Translations under genes and position numbers: made by a program
In this document: piece after piece, positions 26,688 to 35,752 of the stretch
Layout of the letters: every line of letters begins with the position of its first letter
Position numbering within the stretch: position 1 is the first letter of the stretch
Origin: Rhodothermales bacterium
Lineage (GTDB): Bacteria; Bacteroidota; Rhodothermia; Rhodothermales; UBA10348
DNA length: 51,157 nt
Direction of reading: 5' to 3'
Assembly (NCBI GenBank): GCA_028284865.1
Contig: JANQQV010000014.1
Location: 1-51,157 of the forward strand
The notes under the pieces: generated by a model
Told to the model about the DNA's origin: nothing
Seen by the model: only the letters and a program-made list of their open reading frames with translations
Database searches by the model: none

Positions 26688-28559
26688 GATCGCATTCATG
26701 TCATGCCGTTGGCCCTGGCCAACAAGATTGCCGCCGGCGAGGTCGTTCAGCGACCGGCGTCAGCGGTGAAAGAGCTGGTTGAAAATGCCCTTGATGCAGG
26801 CGCGAGACGAATTGACATCGTTCTCCAGGATGCTGGGAGTACACTGATCCAGATCACGGATGACGGCACCGGCATGTCTGAGAATGATGCCCGGATGGCC
26901 GTGAAGCGACACGCGACGAGCAAAATTACCCGGGTTGAAGATCTTGACGCCATCTCAACCCTCGGATTTCGAGGCGAGGCCTTGGCTTCCATCGCATCTG
27001 TTTCTCAGTTCGAATTGAGGACGGGAACGAACGACGAGCAGCCAGCCATCCAGTTGCGGTTTGAAGGAGGAGAAGAGACCGATGTTCGACCAGCTCCTCC
27101 ATTAAAGGGAACGAGCGTCTCGGTCCGCAACCTGTATTTCAATGTGCCGGCTCGTCGCAACTTCCTCAAGCGACCGCAGACTGAACTCAAGCATATCCTG
27201 GATGCGGTTCAGGTGTTGGCCATGGCGCACCCTGATGTCGCCTTCTCTCTGGATCACGACGGCAATCAATTGCTGGTGGTCGAAGCAGAAGAAGGAGAAG
27301 CCTCACGGCAGACGGCATCCCGACTGGCTGAATTGCTGCCTGTCGGATCTCCGGACAGCTTCATCCGCGTGGACGAATCGACCAGTTACCTGGCCGTCCG
27401 GGGATTTCTGGGGCATCCCGATGCTGCCCGGCGCACGCGCGGACTGCAGTTCCTGTTCGTGAACGGCCGGTGGATCAAGCATCGCTACCTGGAGCACGCC
27501 GTTCACGCGGCATACGAATATCTGCTTCCGGAAGGCTCGTACCCGTTTTTTGCGCTATTCCTCGATATCGATCCTCGACACGTGGATGTGAATGTGCACC
27601 CGACAAAGGCCGAGGTGAAGTTCGATGACGAACGAGGGGTGTATGGAATGCTGCGCGCCGTGGTCGGACGTTCCCTCGGGACGACGCTGGGCAACCCTGA
27701 CTTTTCCCGGGCAAAACCACTTGCGGGCTTTGACCTCGATATGGGTGGATCAGCAGCCAGCGAGCATCCAGGCAGAGGACAAACATCCCGGCCATCGAGC
27801 CCCGTCCCAGGCAGTAATCCGGCGATGGACGCATTGCTGGGTGGATCCTGGAGTGGGGAAAGCCCAACGCCTTCGCCGGACAGGGTAGCGGATGCCAGTC
27901 GATCGCTTTACGAAGGGATCAAGCGGACCGAAACAGTGCCTTCAGGCTCAGCAAGTCCGGCCTCTTCGCCAGCAGCCTCCGGTCTGGGAGAGGAAGGTTT
28001 GCTCTGGCAGCTGCACGACACCTATATCCTGACACAGATCTTGAGCGGCTTGGTCATCATTGATCAGCAAATGGCTCACGAACGGATTCTGTACGAACAG
28101 GCAAAAGCGTGTCTGAAAGATGGATTCGGATTGTCCCAGCAGTTGCTCTTCCCTCGGACCATCGAATTTTCGGCCTCCGAGTTTGCGTTGCTTGAGGACC
28201 TGATGCCGGATCTGGCCAAGCTCGGATTCGACATCGAGCCCTTTGGCGGTAACAGTGTCATTGTGCGCGGCGTCCCGGCAGATATTGCGACGGGCGATGA
28301 ACGCAGTGTGCTCGATGAGATCGTCGACCAGTACCGGGCTTTCGAGCGTGTGGAAGGGCTGAACGGTCGTGAAAATCTGGCCCGCAGTATGGCGCGTCGT
28401 GGAGCGGTGCGGGCAGGGATCACCCTTTCAGCACGTGAGATGCGTGCTCTGATCGACCAACTCTTCCAGTGTGAGTCTCCTTACGTCAGTCCGGATGGAA
28501 GGCCCACCATGATCCGCATGTCGGGCAACGAGTTGCGTGAGCGATTCGATCGAAAATGA
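26685..28559 (+). CDS. mutL: DNA mismatch repair protein MutL
   Basis: Couples mismatch recognition by MutS to strand incision. The N-terminal GHKL ATPase is clear: ANKIAAGEVVQRPASAVKEL, ENALDAGA, DDGTGM and GFRGEALASI. A variable linker (about residues 350-430, rich in Ser, Pro and Gly) leads to the C-terminal dimerisation domain. The endonuclease motif DQHA(x2)E(x4)E appears here as D460-QQMAHERILYE, keeping the acidic residues but not the HA, and the late CPHGRP-type motif is S602-PDGRP. I chose the ATG at 26685; the frame also opens at a TTG at 26556 overlapping the previous stop, which would add 43 low-complexity residues. tilS overlaps the end by 4 bases. Confidence 0.94.
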   Translation: MDRIHVMPLALANKIAAGEVVQRPASAVKELVENALDAGARRIDIVLQDAGSTLIQITDDGTGMSENDARMAVKRHATSKITRVEDLDAISTLGFRGEALASIASVSQFELRTGTNDEQPAIQLRFEGGEETDVRPAPPLKGTSVSVRNLYFNVPARRNFLKRPQTELKHILDAVQVLAMAHPDVAFSLDHDGNQLLVVEAEEGEASRQTASRLAELLPVGSPDSFIRVDESTSYLAVRGFLGHPDAARRTRGLQFLFVNGRWIKHRYLEHAVHAAYEYLLPEGSYPFFALFLDIDPRHVDVNVHPTKAEVKFDDERGVYGMLRAVVGRSLGTTLGNPDFSRAKPLAGFDLDMGGSAASEHPGRGQTSRPSSPVPGSNPAMDALLGGSWSGESPTPSPDRVADASRSLYEGIKRTETVPSGSASPASSPAASGLGEEGLLWQLHDTYILTQILSGLVIIDQQMAHERILYEQAKACLKDGFGLSQQLLFPRTIEFSASEFALLEDLMPDLAKLGFDIEPFGGNSVIVRGVPADIATGDERSVLDEIVDQYRAFERVEGLNGRENLARSMARRGAVRAGITLSAREMRALIDQLFQCESPYVSPDGRPTMIRMSGNELRERFDRK

Positions 28560-29977
28560 CGCCGGGCGCGAATACACTTGATGGGCTTCGCGCTTCTTTC
28601 AGAGCGGGCGCTCGGCAATGTGGCCTCCAACCGGACGGCGGGCCAGTCGTTGTCGCGGTGAGCGGCGGATGCGACTCCATGGCTCTGGCCAACCTGATGC
28701 ATCTCGAGGGATTGGACATGACCGTAGTACATGTCAACTACGGGATCCGCTACGAGGCAGACGAGGATGAGTCTTTCGTTCAAGATTGGTGCGACGCAAA
28801 CGCGGTGCCACTGCGCATCCATCGACCGCCCAAGGCGCCACAATCCGGCCTGCAGGAGTGGGCCCGCCACGAACGATACACCGCCTTCGAGGCGATTGCG
28901 CAGGACGTTGGAGCGCATTGCGTTGCGCTGGCCCATCACGCTGACGATCAACTGGAAACCCAACTACTGAATCTGGAGCGTGGTACCGGAGTGACTGGGC
29001 TGGCCGGGATGCCATGGACCAGACCCATTTCCTGGAACAGCCCCATCCAGCTGGTGCGTCCTTTGCTGTCCATCTCTGGAGCTGACTTGAGGGTGGTTGC
29101 CACTGAGCATGATTGGCCCTGGGTGGAAGATCAGTCCAATCAAAACCCTGCATACCGACGCAATGAGATCCGCGCTGAGCTAGCCGACTTGAATCCCAAA
29201 GACTTGACCGAACTGCGGCAAACAAGCCGCCAGGTCGGTCACCGTGTGCGGCAGTTGAGAACACGCATCCAGGCTATTCTCCGCGACAATGGGGAAGCGA
29301 ACGGCCGTCTACGGTTCGCAGATCTGGATCCGCTACCGCGCTGGCTCCACGAATGGATTGTCCTGGAGTGGATTTCGTTGGGACGATCAGGCGTGCCCAG
29401 ACGCTCCTCGATCGCCAGGGAGGTGCTGGCCTTGCGCAGCGGTCAGACAGGGCGCATGGTCGCTCTGGACTGGGGGACCATCTGGCGGGAGCGCGACGGT
29501 TGGACCATGGACATCCACTGTGAGGGCGCATCCTTCACGGGAGCGACCATTCAGGCGCCTGCAAAAGGCCAGGATATGCGCCTCCAGACGGATCGAGGGA
29601 CGTTGACCCTGCAGCACAAAACATGGAATGAGCGCGAAGCTCCTTGCCGCTCGATCGCTGATGGCTCAATTATCGGCGCACTTCTGGACGCCTCTGCGTT
29701 CAACGAGTCGGTTACTCTTCGATCATGGCAGCCAGGCGATCGATTTCGCCCGCTTGGGCTGTCGGGACGCAAGAAAATGAAAGCATTCCTGACTGATCGC
29801 CGAGTTCCACCTTCTGAGCGATCAGGAGTGCAAGTGTTGGTCAGTCAGGGAGAGATTGTGTGGGTGGTGGGACACGAAATCAGCGAGACCGCGAAAGTCA
29901 CCGACACGACAAAAGAAGTCATTGAATTGACCTGGGTCCCTGAGGTTGAAGCCGTGCACTGCACGTCTCCTGTTTGA
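28556..29977 (+). CDS. tilS: tRNA(Ile)-lysidine synthetase
   Basis: Converts cytidine 34 of the CAU-anticodon isoleucine tRNA to lysidine so that it reads AUA. The PP-loop SGGCDS lies at residues 36-41, followed by VVHVNYGIR and ALAHHADDQLET, the family's catalytic stretch, and RNEIR near residue 203. The C-terminal domain has LRSWQPGDRFRPLG and KKMKAFLTDRRVP, typical of TilS. The length (473) fits the long form. The start ATG overlaps the mutL stop (ATGA). hpt follows 82 bases later, a common neighbour pairing in bacteria. Confidence 0.95.
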   Translation: MTPGANTLDGLRASFRAGARQCGLQPDGGPVVVAVSGGCDSMALANLMHLEGLDMTVVHVNYGIRYEADEDESFVQDWCDANAVPLRIHRPPKAPQSGLQEWARHERYTAFEAIAQDVGAHCVALAHHADDQLETQLLNLERGTGVTGLAGMPWTRPISWNSPIQLVRPLLSISGADLRVVATEHDWPWVEDQSNQNPAYRRNEIRAELADLNPKDLTELRQTSRQVGHRVRQLRTRIQAILRDNGEANGRLRFADLDPLPRWLHEWIVLEWISLGRSGVPRRSSIAREVLALRSGQTGRMVALDWGTIWRERDGWTMDIHCEGASFTGATIQAPAKGQDMRLQTDRGTLTLQHKTWNEREAPCRSIADGSIIGALLDASAFNESVTLRSWQPGDRFRPLGLSGRKKMKAFLTDRRVPPSERSGVQVLVSQGEIVWVVGHEISETAKVTDTTKEVIELTWVPEVEAVHCTSPV

Positions 29978-30059
29978 CGGGGCAACTGGCACGTGAGAGT
30001 CCTATTTTCAGACCCCCGGCCGTAGCCCGCAATCATGATTTGTCCCGAAGGAGTCCTGC

Positions 30060-30707
30060 ATGCAAGGTCCTGTTGAAGCCACCTTCCTCGTCCACGACGA
30101 CGTCACCATCAGTATCCGTGGTGAGCGATTCCGTAAATATCTGACGGCAGAGACCATTCAGAAACGTGTCCGGGAGATCGGAAGGGAAATCGCGGAAGAA
30201 TACGGCGATCGAAAGCCCATCTTCATCGGCGTACTGAACGGCGCGTTCATTTTCCTGGCAGACTTGATGCGTGCCGCAAAAATCGACTGTGAGGTCGACT
30301 TCCTGAAGCTCTCCTCTTACGGTGAAAAGAAAATCAGCTCGGGTACCGTCACTGAATTGAAAGCCGTCGATGCCGATCTGAAGGGACGCCATGTGATCGT
30401 GGTCGAAGACATCATCGATACCGGGTTGTCCATGAAATACCTGGTGGACCGCTTGAAGCAGGCTGAACCAGCCTCGATCAAAACGGCCACGCTGCTTCAC
30501 AAGTACGAAGCTACACGCGAAGACGTGCCGTTGGACTTCGTGGGATTCCGAATCAGGAATCTGTTTGTCTTGGGCTATGGGCTAGACTATGGGCAAGTCG
30601 GTCGCAATCTGGCTGACATCTACATTCTGGAAGAGCAGCACGAGGGACATGCATCCGAGGCCGTAGAGGGTCTTGGAAATGAAGATTCCTCAGAAGGAGG
30701 CCAGTGA
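30060..30707 (+). CDS. hpt: Hypoxanthine phosphoribosyltransferase
   Basis: Salvages hypoxanthine (and often guanine) to IMP or GMP using PRPP. The PRPP-binding motif VVEDIIDTG has its acidic pair at E116-D117, GVLNGAFIFLADL forms the first phosphate loop, and DFVGFRIRNLFVLGYGLDY is the purine-binding end. An AAGGAG Shine-Dalgarno sequence lies seven bases before the ATG. The last 20 residues extend beyond the usual family end (about 180 residues) as an acidic tail. The gene ends two bases before the start of the tryptophan dioxygenase gene, whose ribosome binding site lies within hpt. Confidence 0.94.
   Translation: MQGPVEATFLVHDDVTISIRGERFRKYLTAETIQKRVREIGREIAEEYGDRKPIFIGVLNGAFIFLADLMRAAKIDCEVDFLKLSSYGEKKISSGTVTELKAVDADLKGRHVIVVEDIIDTGLSMKYLVDRLKQAEPASIKTATLLHKYEATREDVPLDFVGFRIRNLFVLGYGLDYGQVGRNLADIYILEEQHEGHASEAVEGLGNEDSSEGGQ
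30694..30700 (+). promoter_or_regulatory. Strong ribosome binding site inside the end of hpt
   Basis: AAGGAGG lies eight bases before a GTG at 30709, in frame with tryptophan dioxygenase. This decides the start: upstream TTG (30673) and ATG (30679) codons in the same frame lack such a site and would add 12 or 10 residues. Confidence 0.75.
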
Positions 30708-30708
30708 C

Positions 30709-31821
30709 GTGAAAGAAGGAGGACTGTACTACGGAGACTATTTGCAGCTGAGTCGCATCCTCGACGCCCAAAAGCTGGAATCGGGTCAGGATGGCCCCGT
30801 GGCTCACGATGAGATGCTGTTCATTATCGTACACCAAGCCTACGAGCTCTGGTTCAAGCAGATTCTCTGGGAGATCGATGGTGCCCTCCGCATCATGAAC
30901 GCGGATCAGGTTGAGGAAAAGGCGCTCGGAGCCGCAGTGGCGCACCTGGAACGTATCCACCGGATCCAGCAGGTGTTGCTGCAGCAGATCGACGTCATGG
31001 AAACGATGACGCCACTGGACTTCCTGGACTTCCGGGATGCGCTGGTCCCGGCCTCTGGCTTCCAAAGTGTCCAATGGCGACTGATCGAAAATCGCCTTGG
31101 AATGCGTCCCGGAGATCGTCACGCATTCACGAAGGCACCCTACACGTCTCGACTGAAGGGTGAAGACGCGAAGACCGTCTCCGAATCGGAATCAGAGCCA
31201 AACATGTTCGATCTCGTGGCTTCCTGGCTAGAGCGGACGCCCTTCATACGCTTCGGGTCATTCGATTTCTGGCACGCCTATCACGAAGCGGTGGATACCA
31301 TGCTGGCGTCCGACCGGAAAGTGATTGAAGACAATCCGGTGCTCAACGATGCTGAGAAAGAGCAGCAATTCGGACACTTGAAGCGAACGGCTGATCATTT
31401 CGAGGCCTTGTTTGATCAGGAGCGCTACAATGAATTGGTGGAAGCCGGCCAGATGCGCCTTTCCCACGACGCCTTGCAGGCGGCGTTGCTGATTCACTTG
31501 TACCGCGACGAGCCTATCCTGCATTTGCCATTCCGGCTGCTTCATGCTCTGGTTGATATCGATGAGGGATTCACGACCTGGCGATACCGGCATGCCTTGA
31601 TGGTTTCACGCATGATCGGGACCAAGATTGGAACTGGCGGATCATCAGGGCACGACTACCTGCGACGCAGTGCTGAGCACAATCGGGTATTCGGGGACCT
31701 CGTGAACCTGTCGACGTTCTTCATTCCACGCTCCGATCTCCCCGCGCTGCCAGAAGATGTCGCAGCCGAGCTGGGATTCCGCTGGCGAGGGTCTCAGCCC
31801 GGGAATGCCTCTTTGGGATAA
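30709..31821 (+). CDS. kynA: Tryptophan 2,3-dioxygenase
   Basis: Heme enzyme that opens the indole ring of L-tryptophan to give N-formylkynurenine, the first step of the kynurenine route. Key parts are YYGDYLQLSRIL, HDEMLFIIVHQAYELWFKQI (H42 is the likely active-site histidine) and the C-terminal WRYRHALMVSRMIG with H295 as the likely axial heme ligand, followed by GTGGSSGHDYLRR. The start is the GTG at 30709, chosen for its ribosome binding site. It lies directly after hpt. No formamidase, kynureninase or other kynurenine gene is in the window. Its 3' end overlaps the convergent HD-domain gene by 28 bases. Confidence 0.93.
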   Translation: MKEGGLYYGDYLQLSRILDAQKLESGQDGPVAHDEMLFIIVHQAYELWFKQILWEIDGALRIMNADQVEEKALGAAVAHLERIHRIQQVLLQQIDVMETMTPLDFLDFRDALVPASGFQSVQWRLIENRLGMRPGDRHAFTKAPYTSRLKGEDAKTVSESESEPNMFDLVASWLERTPFIRFGSFDFWHAYHEAVDTMLASDRKVIEDNPVLNDAEKEQQFGHLKRTADHFEALFDQERYNELVEAGQMRLSHDALQAALLIHLYRDEPILHLPFRLLHALVDIDEGFTTWRYRHALMVSRMIGTKIGTGGSSGHDYLRRSAEHNRVFGDLVNLSTFFIPRSDLPALPEDVAAELGFRWRGSQPGNASLG

Positions 31822-33074
31822 CAGACGTATGGGCGAACCTGACGTTCGGCAACCGGCTTGATGGCCAGCACGTCCTGCGTGACCGACAATTCCTCCAGGT
31901 GCCCCGCGCGATTCAGCACAGCGATTACGTCTTCGCTCGTATCGTACGCCTCGTGCGTGGATTGGGCGCGCTGCAAGTAGTACGACAGGTCGTGGTTAAT
32001 GGTCGCCGGCGTGCTCAAGCCCGCATTCAGAAGCATCTCCGAAACAGCAGCTTCCATCGATTCCGGTGGACGGCGATCCGAATCGACCTGGTAATCAACG
32101 CGGAAAAAATCCCGTTCCAGAAAGCGGCGGGAAAGATCCGCCAGGATCGCATCCGGGCTTTGCTTCCAGCACTTGAGGGAATACAGAATGTCGGTATCGT
32201 CAAGGGCCACAAAGGCGTCCTGGACCTCTGGTTCGTAGACGTCTGCGCCGGTGAAGCCTCTTTTCAGGAAAAACATGAACGCTTCACTGGCGCCGGAAAC
32301 CAGTTGGTCATCACCTGCCTGTAGATGATGACGCACCCGTCGGATGACCGATCGCAGGACATGGTCGCCGGCGATCACGGTCTTGTGGAGATAGACCTGC
32401 CAGTACATCAGGCGGCGAGCGATGAGGTAGTTCTCGATGGCATAGGTGCCTTTGGCTTCCACAACGATCCGGTCCCGATCGGACCCGTCGTCCGGGTGAA
32501 TCCGAAGCGTCTTGATGATACGCCCAACGCCAATCGCACCTTCGGCGACACCCGTGTAGTAGGAATCGCGACGCAGGTAGTCGAGACGATCCATGTCCAG
32601 TTGACTCGATATCAACTGGTGGAACCACCCTCTGGAATAGGTGTCGTCGAACATGGCAATCGCCCCTTCGAGCCGGCCATCGAAGCGTTGATTCAACCGA
32701 TCCAGCAGAGAACGGCTCATCATCTCGTGTCGGAAGTCCGAGAGCAGCTCGAATTCGAGCGTGTGCGAATACGGGCCGTGTCCCACATCATGCAGCAAGG
32801 CGACGGCCAGTGCGGCTTCCTGTTCTTCTGCCGAGATGCGAGTCCCTTTTTCCGAGAGGGAAATCAAGGCATCGTGCATGAGTGCCATGGCGCCCAACGC
32901 ATGACCAAAGCGGGAATGCTCAGCCCCCGGGAAGACCATATTCCCGATACCCAACTGCCGAATGCGGCGCAGGCGCTGCACCTCCGGGCTCCCCACGAGA
33001 TCAAGGATCAAACCCCGTGGTACCGAGATGAAGCCGTGGACCGGATCGGAAAACAGTTTGAATCGGCCGTTCAA
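31794..33074 (-). CDS. HD-domain phosphohydrolase (COG1078-like)
   Basis: A 426-residue soluble protein with the opening KLFSDPVHGFISVPRGLILDL and QRLRRIRQLG, then the HD-type metal motif spread over HSRFGHALG and LLHDVGHGPYSH. These features match the dGTPase-like/YwfO group of HD phosphohydrolases, which cleave nucleotides or other phosphoesters. The substrate cannot be read from sequence. The start is a TTG at 33074, directly before the conserved N-terminus, without a clear Shine-Dalgarno sequence. It converges on and overlaps the tryptophan dioxygenase gene and is divergent from the polysaccharide deacetylase gene. Confidence 0.88.
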   Translation of the reverse strand: MNGRFKLFSDPVHGFISVPRGLILDLVGSPEVQRLRRIRQLGIGNMVFPGAEHSRFGHALGAMALMHDALISLSEKGTRISAEEQEAALAVALLHDVGHGPYSHTLEFELLSDFRHEMMSRSLLDRLNQRFDGRLEGAIAMFDDTYSRGWFHQLISSQLDMDRLDYLRRDSYYTGVAEGAIGVGRIIKTLRIHPDDGSDRDRIVVEAKGTYAIENYLIARRLMYWQVYLHKTVIAGDHVLRSVIRRVRHHLQAGDDQLVSGASEAFMFFLKRGFTGADVYEPEVQDAFVALDDTDILYSLKCWKQSPDAILADLSRRFLERDFFRVDYQVDSDRRPPESMEAAVSEMLLNAGLSTPATINHDLSYYLQRAQSTHEAYDTSEDVIAVLNRAGHLEELSVTQDVLAIKPVAERQVRPYVCYPKEAFPG

Positions 33075-33253
33075 AGGGAATCTCTCTGGTGCGTTTTCGG
33101 CGGAAACGCGCGTGTGGATCGAACCACGAACACGGTCGTTCGCAGATCACTCGTATTTTGGGGGAGTGGGCTCGGCGTTCAACTCTGCAGTCGAAGCCGC
33201 GACGCCCCAACATACCACGTACGCCGCACATCATCGACCCGCGACCTCGCACC

Positions 33254-34651
33254 GTGCAACCACTGACGATTCACTGTGATGTCCCCGATTCCTTTCGGAG
33301 TCTGGCGGAGTTCGCATTGAGGATGCTGCTGCTGCCGTATCGCGTCGAGCCAGCATGGATCGGGAAGAATGACGCGGAGTCGGTGGATCTGTATTACGGT
33401 CCCGATCCGGATAAGGCAGAGGCGGCCAGAGTGGGGGCGGTTTGGCATCCTTCCACCATAGCGTATTTCGAAAACCGAGCGGCGGTCTTTCCTCCCCACA
33501 AATACGTCCAGGCCTCTGGGAAGCGAATTCCTGTTTGCTTCGATGCCAGCGGAACGTGGCGATTTGATCCTGTTGCCACAGTGGCCTTTCTGCTCTCGGG
33601 ATGGCAGGAGGTCGTACTGAAGACGCGGGATGAGCATGGCCGATTCCCGTTCGCGGCTTCGTTCCAAGCGGAAACCGATGCCCGACTCATCCCGATCGTG
33701 GATTGGGTGCGGCACATCACTGCAGATGCCCTGATCAAAGGTGGGTTGCTGCTCGAACGGAAGGCGTTTGGCGACAAGGAATGGGCGTTCTGCGCCACAC
33801 ATGACGTGGATTACATCCGGAAATGGCGACCAGGAATCTGGAAGCGTGAGTTGCTGGATCGGGCGATCCTGAATCAGGCCAAAGAATCGGGTGCCAAGCG
33901 GTTTGATCGCGCGCGGCGGGCCGTATGGTCCGTATTCGAATCGGGAGATCCGTTCTATGCAGCGCTTACGCGAATACCGGCTGAGCTGGAAGGCCGCCGC
34001 GCTCGCGGGACGTTCTTTTACAAAGCAGGAGCCCACGGATTCCGCGATGTCGACTATTCACTCACCGATACATCCGTCCTGACGGCCATTGATCGGCAGC
34101 GTCGCGGCGGACACGAGATCGGTCTTCATCCGTCTTATCACGCGCATGCCCACCCGGCTCGGTTCAGCCAGGAAAGGAGTGCGCTGCGCAATGTGTCAGG
34201 CAATTCGGTGACCACCAACCGGGCGCATTATTTGCGATTCGATTATCCGTCATCCATCCATCATCTGGAAAGTGCAGGGATGACGCTTGATTCCACGCTG
34301 GGTTGGGCAGGCGAAGGGGGCTTCCGGTTCGGAACGTGCATGCCGTTTCCGCTCTTTGATCCGATTGCAGGGCGGGAATCCGAGGTATGGGAAGTCCCGC
34401 TCATCAGTATGGAATCTGCCCTGTTCAATCGCCAGAACCTGTCCCTGGAAGACGCCATCGCAGAAACACATCGGATGATGGATACCTGTCGGGCATTCGG
34501 AGGCGTGTTCACAGGCCTGTGGCACAATACGCTGTGGGACGAAGCGGACTATCCGGGGTGGGGGGCGCATTTCGAGGACGCGATCACATATGCCTCGAAG
34601 CATGACGCGCGCATGGATACGCTATCCCGTGTGCTGGACATCTGGAAGTGA
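33254..34651 (+). CDS. Polysaccharide deacetylase-family protein
   Basis: A NodB-like carbohydrate esterase domain is visible from about residue 175. CATHDVDYI holds the metal-binding aspartate pair, GTFFYKAG is the following strand, EIGLHPSYHAHAH holds the zinc histidines, and DSTLGWAGEGGFRFGTC is typical of the cytoplasmic-looking Bacteroidota branch. The N-terminal 170 residues look like the DUF7033-type leader seen before such domains. I start at the GTG at 33254 because the residues before it (frame open from 33089) are Arg-rich and not protein-like. It probably removes acetyl groups from a surface or capsular sugar; the substrate is unknown. The next gene starts within its stop codon (TGATG). 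Confidence 0.85.
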   Translation: MQPLTIHCDVPDSFRSLAEFALRMLLLPYRVEPAWIGKNDAESVDLYYGPDPDKAEAARVGAVWHPSTIAYFENRAAVFPPHKYVQASGKRIPVCFDASGTWRFDPVATVAFLLSGWQEVVLKTRDEHGRFPFAASFQAETDARLIPIVDWVRHITADALIKGGLLLERKAFGDKEWAFCATHDVDYIRKWRPGIWKRELLDRAILNQAKESGAKRFDRARRAVWSVFESGDPFYAALTRIPAELEGRRARGTFFYKAGAHGFRDVDYSLTDTSVLTAIDRQRRGGHEIGLHPSYHAHAHPARFSQERSALRNVSGNSVTTNRAHYLRFDYPSSIHHLESAGMTLDSTLGWAGEGGFRFGTCMPFPLFDPIAGRESEVWEVPLISMESALFNRQNLSLEDAIAETHRMMDTCRAFGGVFTGLWHNTLWDEADYPGWGAHFEDAITYASKHDARMDTLSRVLDIWK

Positions 34652-35697
34652 TGGGCTCCATGTCTGCCACGCGCATCATATCTGCCCCAACCAAAGCCGG
34701 TGATCTCCTGAAGAATGGTGCTCTGGTGGCTGTGCCGACCGAAACCGTATATGGTCTGGCAGCTCGAGCCGATGACGAAGGGGCAGTTGCCCGGATTTTC
34801 GCGGCGAAGGATCGCCCGGCTGACAATCCACTGATTGTGCATGTTTGCGAACGGAGTCAGGTGGAATCGTTCGCTCTTGGAATCCCCGACTGGGTGAGCA
34901 GCTTGATGGACGCATTCTGGCCGGGACCGCTATCCATCGTGCTTCCTGCGAAAGACGCGGTGCCTCGCATCGTCACGGCAGGACTCGACACTGTTGCTGT
35001 GCGCATGCCCGACCACACCGCGACGCTGAGTGCCCTCCGCCATGCGGGTGTCGCCGTGGCGGCTCCATCTGCAAATCGATCCGGAAGACCCAGTCCGACG
35101 ACCTGGGAAGCCGTACGCGACGATCTGGATGGACGGATTGAGGCCATTCTGAAAAGTGGGCCGACCACTGTTGGCCTGGAATCCACGGTGGTCGACTGCA
35201 CCGGCGAGATGCCTGTCATCCTTCGTCCTGGAGCCATCGGTTTGGTTGACCTGCAATCCATTCACCCCGGATCTCGGTTGCTGCAGGAAGGTGACGAGGT
35301 CGGACGATCGCCGGGGGTCAGGCACCGACACTATCGTCCGAATGCGTCGGTGGAATGGGTCGGACCCTTCGGCGAGGGCGCAACCAAACGTACCCATGCT
35401 CGCCGGGCCACGGACGACGATCAGACTCCTGTGCAAGCTGGTGGCGAATCAGCCCCCTGGGCGTTGGGTTCTCCAGAGTCCTGGGGTTTCATTGGTTTGA
35501 ACACTCCTCCAGATGCATCCTCATTGACCCGCCTGATGGTCGTCGAAAACACGGAGGCCTACGCTCACGAGCTCTTCCGCTTTTTCCGCGATTGCGAACG
35601 AGCGGGAATCCAACATATTGCATGTGAGCGAATCCCAATTGACGGGATAGGCAGGGCGTTGACCGATCGCATCAATCGAGCCTCTGGCACCGAATAG
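34651..35697 (+). CDS. L-threonylcarbamoyladenylate synthase (Sua5-type)
   Basis: Makes threonylcarbamoyl-AMP from threonine, bicarbonate and ATP, the first step of the t6A37 modification in ANN-decoding tRNAs. The YrdC core has AVPTETVYGLA, KDRPADNPLIVH, FWPGPLSIVL and APSANRSGRPSPT. VGLESTVVDCTG and SPGVRHRHYRP follow, the latter a linker motif specific to the longer Sua5 form. A C-terminal Sua5 domain continues to residue 348, so this is Sua5 and not the short TsaC. The ATG at 34651 shares bases with the deacetylase stop; a GTG at 34648 is also possible. tsaB, a later partner in the same pathway, is at 46.2-47.0 kb. Confidence 0.93.
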   Translation: MGSMSATRIISAPTKAGDLLKNGALVAVPTETVYGLAARADDEGAVARIFAAKDRPADNPLIVHVCERSQVESFALGIPDWVSSLMDAFWPGPLSIVLPAKDAVPRIVTAGLDTVAVRMPDHTATLSALRHAGVAVAAPSANRSGRPSPTTWEAVRDDLDGRIEAILKSGPTTVGLESTVVDCTGEMPVILRPGAIGLVDLQSIHPGSRLLQEGDEVGRSPGVRHRHYRPNASVEWVGPFGEGATKRTHARRATDDDQTPVQAGGESAPWALGSPESWGFIGLNTPPDASSLTRLMVVENTEAYAHELFRFFRDCERAGIQHIACERIPIDGIGRALTDRINRASGTE

Positions 35698-35707
35698 TCG
35701 GATCGCG

Positions 35708-35752
35708 TTCAAACGTTTGAATCTGCGCATTCGAATCAGCCCGTTCGAATCA
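35708..35752. repeat. 14-bp palindrome and two 9-base direct repeats
   Basis: TTCAAACGTTTGAA (35708-35721) is a perfect palindrome. TTCGAATCA then occurs at 35730-35738 and 35744-35752, right up to the stop codon of the minus-strand PAP2 gene. They fill the gap between two converging genes, where a regulator site is unexpected. Meaning unknown. Confidence 0.6.

Noticed and set aside
33089..33253. N-terminal extension of the polysaccharide deacetylase
   Set aside because: Arg-rich, low-similarity residues; the GTG at 33254 starts the protein-like part.
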